In this document: positions 60,069 through 64,000 of the stretch, piece by piece
Position numbering within the stretch: position 1 is the stretch's first letter
Layout of the letters: each line of letters opens with the position of its first letter
Source: Rhodovastum atsumiense
GTDB taxonomy: Bacteria; Pseudomonadota; Alphaproteobacteria; Acetobacterales; Acetobacteraceae
Assembly (NCBI RefSeq): GCF_937425535.1
Contig: NZ_OW485601.1
Coordinates: 4,137,501-4,201,500, forward strand
Reading direction: 5' to 3'
DNA: 64,000 nt
Program-made: the position numbers and the translations under genes
Notes under the pieces: generated by a model
What the model saw: only the letters and a program-made list of their open reading frames with translations
What the model was told of the DNA's origin: nothing
Databases searched by the model: none

Positions 60069-62069
60069 TCAGGCGGCGCGGGCGCCGGGGGCGATACGCT
60101 GCAGCAGCAGGCGCAGTTGCTCGCGCGCCGTGGCCTCGGCGGTGAAGGCGACGCGCACCATTCTCTCCCCGGTGCTGAGCACCGTGCAGGGCAGCGGCGC
60201 GGCCAGGCCCTCGATCTCCAGCGTGCCGTGCGTGCCGGGCGTCGGCGGGTGCATGTCGCGGATGCAGGCGCCGCCTTCGGACAGGTCGCTGATCCGCCCC
60301 GGCCGGGGGGGCTCGCCAGAGGGTGCCAAGCGGCAGGGAAGCTGCACCGCATAGCGCGGCGCGGCGCGGCGGTTCACGTCCTCGGTGGAGGTGCGGACCG
60401 CCCGCACCAGCGCGTGCTTCAGCTCGTTCATCTCCCCGCTCAGGCTGCCGGCGTTGCGGCTGACCTCGGTGGCCTGCGCGCCGGTCTGCTCGGCGTTGGC
60501 CAGCACGGTGTCGATCTGCGCCGACACCGCGGTGGCGGCCGCGGCGGTCTCGGCGACGTTGCGGGCGATCTCGCCGGTCGCGGATCCCTGCTGCTCGACC
60601 GCCACGGCGATCGAGCCGGCGATCGCATCGATCTGGGCAATGGTCTGGTCGATGCGCGCCACCGCGGCCACCGACGCCTTGGTCGCCGTGCGGATCTCGT
60701 TGATGTGGCGCTCGATCTCCTCGGTCGAGCGCGCGGTCTGGCTGGCGAGCTGCTTGACCTCGCTTGCCACCACCGCGAAGCCGCGGCCGGCCTCGCCCGC
60801 GCGCGCCGCCTCGATGGTGGCGTTCAGCGCGAGCAGGTTGGTCTTGGCGGCGATGTCGGTGATCAGGCGGGCGACCTCGCTGATCTCCCCCACCTGCTGG
60901 TCGAGCGTCTCGATGGTGCCGCGCGCCTCCTGCCCGGCCGAGACCGCCTGGCCGACCATCGTGGTGGAGCGGCTCACCTGGCTGCTGATCTCGCGGATCG
61001 AGGCGGCGAGCCGCTCGGCGGCATCCGCCACGGTCCGGGCATTGCCGAGCGCCTGGCCGGCGGCGGTCGAGGCGGTGCGCGCGGATTCGCCGGTGCCCAT
61101 CGCCGAGCCGGTCATCGCGTTGGCGATCGCCGCCATCGCGTCGGCGCGCTCGACCACCTTCCCGAGCGCGCTGTCGGTTTCCATCTCGATCGTCGTGGCC
61201 ATGTTGACCAGCGCGCTTTGCTTGGCCTGGTCGGCCCGGTGGCGCTCGGTCTCCTGCTGGGCCGAAAGCGCGTCGGCGGCCTTGAGCGCGTTGCGGCATT
61301 CGTCGATGGCACGCGAGAGATCGCCGATCTCGTCCGGGCGGTGCTTCGACAGCAGCGTGAAGTTGTAGTCGCGGTGGGCGAGCTGGCGGGTGAAGCGAAT
61401 GACGCGCAGGACCGGGGCGACCACGCTCTGGTTGATCCACAGCGCGGCCAGCACGGCGATCACCGCGGCCACCACGGTGATGCCGCCCACCATGCGGGCG
61501 GTGTTGTCGAAGGCCGCGCGCGCCCTTGCGGCGTCCGCCTTGCCGCCGCGCTCGTTGTAGTCGATGTCGGCCTTCGCCGCCTCGTGCAGACGGTTGAAGG
61601 TGGCCAGCATATCGCCGGTATAGAGCGCCTGCGCCTCGCCGGTCCGGCCGGCGGCGACCAGCGCCTCGAAGCGGCTGCCCAGGCCCTCATAGTCGCGCCA
61701 GGCGGTGTCGAGCGCCGGGATCAGCCGGTTGGCTTCCTCGCCGGGCTCGATCAGGCTTTCATAATGCCTGCGGGCGTTGGTGATGTTGTCCATCGACTTG
61801 CCCCGCAGGTCCGCCAGCAGGGCGCGGTATTCGGGCGACGCCGGAATCAGCATCGAGACCTGGATCTGGCGCAGGCGGGTGAAGGATTCGGCCAGCCGGC
61901 CCATCCACAGCACGCTGGACACGCGGTTGTTCGCGATCGCCTCGGTGATCGCGTTCATCCGCGAGGCTTCCATCAGCGACAGGCCGCCGACGGCGGCGAC
62001 GGAGAGCAACAATGCACCGAATGCCATGATGAAGCGATTGCGGATACCGATCCGAACCATGCCGAACAT
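60069..62069 (-). CDS. Methyl-accepting chemotaxis protein with C-terminal PilZ domain
   Basis: A 666-residue chemoreceptor. Helix 1 ([20 protein letters not shown]), a periplasmic four-helix-bundle-like domain (about 35-190), helix 2 ([15 protein letters not shown]), a HAMP domain (about 215-265) and the MCP signalling domain follow. The conserved hairpin tip contains [20 protein letters not shown] PilZ domain occupies about 565-655, with [14 protein letters not shown] (RxxxR motif) and DLSEGGACI (D/NxSxxG). PilZ binds cyclic di-GMP, so this receptor may couple c-di-GMP to chemotaxis. It is monocistronic and divergent from the sensor at 62422. Confidence 0.92.
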   Translation of the reverse strand: MFGMVRIGIRNRFIMAFGALLLSVAAVGGLSLMEASRMNAITEAIANNRVSSVLWMGRLAESFTRLRQIQVSMLIPASPEYRALLADLRGKSMDNITNARRHYESLIEPGEEANRLIPALDTAWRDYEGLGSRFEALVAAGRTGEAQALYTGDMLATFNRLHEAAKADIDYNERGGKADAARARAAFDNTARMVGGITVVAAVIAVLAALWINQSVVAPVLRVIRFTRQLAHRDYNFTLLSKHRPDEIGDLSRAIDECRNALKAADALSAQQETERHRADQAKQSALVNMATTIEMETDSALGKVVERADAMAAIANAMTGSAMGTGESARTASTAAGQALGNARTVADAAERLAASIREISSQVSRSTTMVGQAVSAGQEARGTIETLDQQVGEISEVARLITDIAAKTNLLALNATIEAARAGEAGRGFAVVASEVKQLASQTARSTEEIERHINEIRTATKASVAAVARIDQTIAQIDAIAGSIAVAVEQQGSATGEIARNVAETAAAATAVSAQIDTVLANAEQTGAQATEVSRNAGSLSGEMNELKHALVRAVRTSTEDVNRRAAPRYAVQLPCRLAPSGEPPRPGRISDLSEGGACIRDMHPPTPGTHGTLEIEGLAAPLPCTVLSTGERMVRVAFTAEATAREQLRLLLQRIAPGARAA

Positions 62070-62421
62070 GGGCGCGCTAAACCCCAGGATAGTTGATCAT
62101 TTATATTGATTAAGCTATCTGAACTGATGCAGTCTGCCCAGACGTAACTTATCTATCATGATCGTAATACTTTAGGTAGGAAATTATATTTTCTGCGCGT
62201 GTCCTGTGCTCTGCCGTCGGCGGTCTGGGGTGAGCCCCACTGATAAGGGCCGTCCGGGGCGGAGAAAAGATGCAATATCGATATCATTCGGCAGGAAGAT
62301 GCGCAAATTCATCTCGGCATCGATTAAATTGTCGGCATCTTGCAGCGAAGGGAACCAAGTAACACTGGTTTTCCACCAATAATAAGGCTATCGACGAATC
62401 GAAAGGCATTCCCGGGCCCCC
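62070..62421. promoter_or_regulatory. Divergent intergenic region
   Basis: About 350 bases between the chemoreceptor and the sensor gene, AT-rich at 62090-62200. Promoters for both genes are expected here. No open frame looks real and no repeat or RNA gene is seen. Confidence 0.4.
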
Positions 62422-64000
62422 ATGTCCCTCTCTCCGCCCAGATCCCCTGCCTCTGTCTGGACGGCGCTGGCCAGGGTGGTTGCGGCGTGCCGGGCGCGGT
62501 TGCGCCCGCGGGAACAGGCCGGATACTGGCGCGTGCTCGCCGCCGCCGTGCTGGGGCTGGCCCTGGCCGTCGGCGCCGGCGCCTACCTGCTGCACCAGCG
62601 CGAGGAGGTGCTGCGCGACGGCGGGCGCGAGCTGCGCAACATCGCCCTCGTGCTGGCCAACTGGGTGGAGAGCGATTTCAACGCCATCGCCTTCCTCGAA
62701 GACAGCGTGGCGGAATGGGTGCGCGCCGAGGACATCGTCACGCCCCAGGCGTTCCGCGAGCAACTGGGCGGGCGCGACGTGCACCTTTCCCTGCGCGGGC
62801 GCATCGGCGCGCTGCCGCGGGTGCGGCGCCTGTTCCTGGTCGATGCCGCGGCGCAGGTCGTCGCCAGCTCCGGCGGCTGGCCGGCCTCCGCCCCGTCCCT
62901 GGTGGACCGGCCGTATTTCCAGGTGCTGCGCGACGATCCCGCATCGCAGGTGGTGTTCAGCGACCCGTTGCGCAGCGTGGTCGACGGGCGCTGGAACATC
63001 TACGTCGCCCGCCGGATCGCCGCCCCGGACGGGACCTTCCTCGGCATCGTGGTCGCCGCCCTCGACCTTGCCTATTTCGAGCAGGCGTTCGGCCGCCTGC
63101 AGCTCGGCGGGCGCAGCGCGGTGGCGCTGTATCGCCAGGACGGCATGCTGCTGGTGCGCCATCCCTGGCCGGAGCAGCGCATCGGCACCGTCCTCGGCCC
63201 CGACGACCCGGTGCGGCGGATGCTGGCGGGCGTGGAGGGCGGCACCGTCACGCGGACCAGCCCGGTGGACGGGATCGAGCGCCTGATCGCCGCGCGCCGG
63301 CTGCAGGGCTACCCGCTCTATCTCGTGGCCGGGCGCGCCACCGCGGAGGTGCTGGCACCGTCGCGCCAGGAAGCCGGACGCATCCTGCTGGGCGTGCTGG
63401 CGCTGCAGGGCGCCATCGCCGCCGGCGTGCTGCTCGCCGCCCGGCACGACCGGCACCGCCGCGCCATGCGCCGGTCGCGGGCGGCACAGGCCGAGGCCGA
63501 AGCCAGGGCCGCGCTCGCCGAGCAGGCCGCGCGGGCGGCGCGCGCGCGGGAACACGAGGCGGCGCTGGACGCCGTCTTCGCCAGCGGCTCGGCCGGCCTG
63601 GCCGAACTGGAGATCGCCTCCGGCCAGCCGCTGCGCGCGAACCGCCGCTATTGCGAGATCGTCGGGCGCGGTGAAGCGGAGCTGCGCGCCGGGGTGCCGG
63701 ACGAGATCGCCCGCTGGCTTCGTGGCGCCGCCGCCCGGGGCAGCCGGGAGACCGAGCTTTGCCTGCAGCGGCCGGACGGCAGCACGGCATGGGCGCATCT
63801 GAGCCTCTCGGTGTCGCGTCGCGACGAAGCGGGGCGGCCGCTGCGCTGCATCGCCATCGTGCAGGACGTGACCGAGGCGCGCGCCGCCACCGAGCAGTTG
63901 CGCGCAAGCGAATCGCTGCTGCGCCTGAGCATGGAGATCGGCCATATCGGCACCTTCCGCCGCGACCTGCGCGCGGGCCTGATTCATTGCGGGCCGCGGA
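62422..64000 (+). CDS. Membrane sensor protein with periplasmic dCache-like domain and PAS domain (3' end outside window)
   Basis: An open frame of 526 codons runs to the window end without a stop. Helix 1 (VLGLALAVGAGAYLL, about 45-60) and a periplasmic region (about 65-305) with LFLVDAAAQVVASSGGW, RPYFQVLRDDPASQVVFSDP and WNIYVARRIAAPDG fit a double-Cache sensor, as in many histidine kinases and diguanylate cyclases. Helix 2 is about 315-335, then a coiled coil and a PAS domain (ALDAVFASGSAGLAELEIASG to IVQDVTEARA). A second PAS probably begins at SESLLRLSMEIGHIGTF. The output domain is outside the window. The ATG at 62422 is the first plausible start. Confidence 0.75.
   Translation, partial: MSLSPPRSPASVWTALARVVAACRARLRPREQAGYWRVLAAAVLGLALAVGAGAYLLHQREEVLRDGGRELRNIALVLANWVESDFNAIAFLEDSVAEWVRAEDIVTPQAFREQLGGRDVHLSLRGRIGALPRVRRLFLVDAAAQVVASSGGWPASAPSLVDRPYFQVLRDDPASQVVFSDPLRSVVDGRWNIYVARRIAAPDGTFLGIVVAALDLAYFEQAFGRLQLGGRSAVALYRQDGMLLVRHPWPEQRIGTVLGPDDPVRRMLAGVEGGTVTRTSPVDGIERLIAARRLQGYPLYLVAGRATAEVLAPSRQEAGRILLGVLALQGAIAAGVLLAARHDRHRRAMRRSRAAQAEAEARAALAEQAARAARAREHEAALDAVFASGSAGLAELEIASGQPLRANRRYCEIVGRGEAELRAGVPDEIARWLRGAAARGSRETELCLQRPDGSTAWAHLSLSVSRRDEAGRPLRCIAIVQDVTEARAATEQLRASESLLRLSMEIGHIGTFRRDLRAGLIHCGPR

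Noticed and set aside
3600-64000. tRNA or rRNA genes
   Set aside because: I looked for cloverleaf-like or conserved rRNA words in the gaps and saw none; a tRNAscan run would settle it.

Overview
This is a GC-rich window (local AT-rich islands apart) from what looks like an alphaproteobacterium of the Rhodospirillales, most likely Acetobacteraceae. That assignment rests on codon bias, on the gene content (Tat-exported Mo-enzymes, nitrogenase-like genes, dpp-hyuAB) and on general protein resemblance; no rRNA or tRNA is present to prove it. Nearly every operon shows tight translational coupling (ATGA or TGATG overlaps).

Layout. (1) 1-3.0 kb: two divergent paralogues made of ELWxxDGT-type repeats flank a FIST sensor gene. 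They share a duplicated upstream segment with a perfect 11-bp hairpin just before the start codon. (2) 3.2-6.1 kb: small genes of unknown function and a secreted protein. (3) 6.2-24.0 kb, minus strand: one long operon for a type IV pilus/type II secretion hybrid. It encodes three pseudopilins, a PilM-PilN fusion, PilO-, PilP-, PilB/GspE-, PilT- and PilC/GspF-like proteins, a secretin, a small lipoprotein, a di-heme DUF1111 cytochrome, a prepilin peptidase and a lytic transglycosylase. It ends with a polyferredoxin and a P19-type periplasmic iron protein. (4) 24.2-29.8 kb, plus strand: a compact moxR-DUF58-transglutaminase-like-FTR1 operon behind two Fur-box-like palindromes, one of them overlapping a TATAAT. 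The FTR1 permease, polyferredoxin and P19 protein together are the parts of an Ftr-type iron importer, split over two neighbouring operons. (5) 29.9-30.4 kb: an AT-rich DUF2726 gene, probably acquired.

(6) 30.5-40.4 kb: the most distinctive block. The minus strand encodes a TorC-like pentaheme cytochrome, a TorA/DorA-like molybdoenzyme, an NMT1/SsuA-like binding protein, and nitrogenase-like D and K subunits. The D and K proteins keep P-cluster cysteines and the cofactor cysteine but appear to lack the cofactor histidine. The plus strand carries cytochrome b561 and a MOT1 molybdate transporter. By analogy with methylthio-alkane reductase this block may serve reduction and scavenging of organic sulfur or amine oxides, but no reductase H subunit is in the window. 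(7) 40.5-44.8 kb: PAP2 phosphatase, a second orphan binding protein, a carboxymuconolactone-decarboxylase-like peroxidase-related protein, and a Tat-exported cyclase. (8) 44.8-54.0 kb: dppABCDF-hyuAB, peptide-type uptake plus hydantoinase/oxoprolinase.

(9) 54.9-60 kb: a glycosidase-like exported protein, remnants of two IS families next to a possible double-glycine leader peptide, a coiled-coil protein, a frameshifted gene and a single-domain beta/gamma-crystallin. (10) 60-64 kb: an MCP-PilZ fusion and, divergently, a membrane sensor protein with a PAS domain that runs off the window end.
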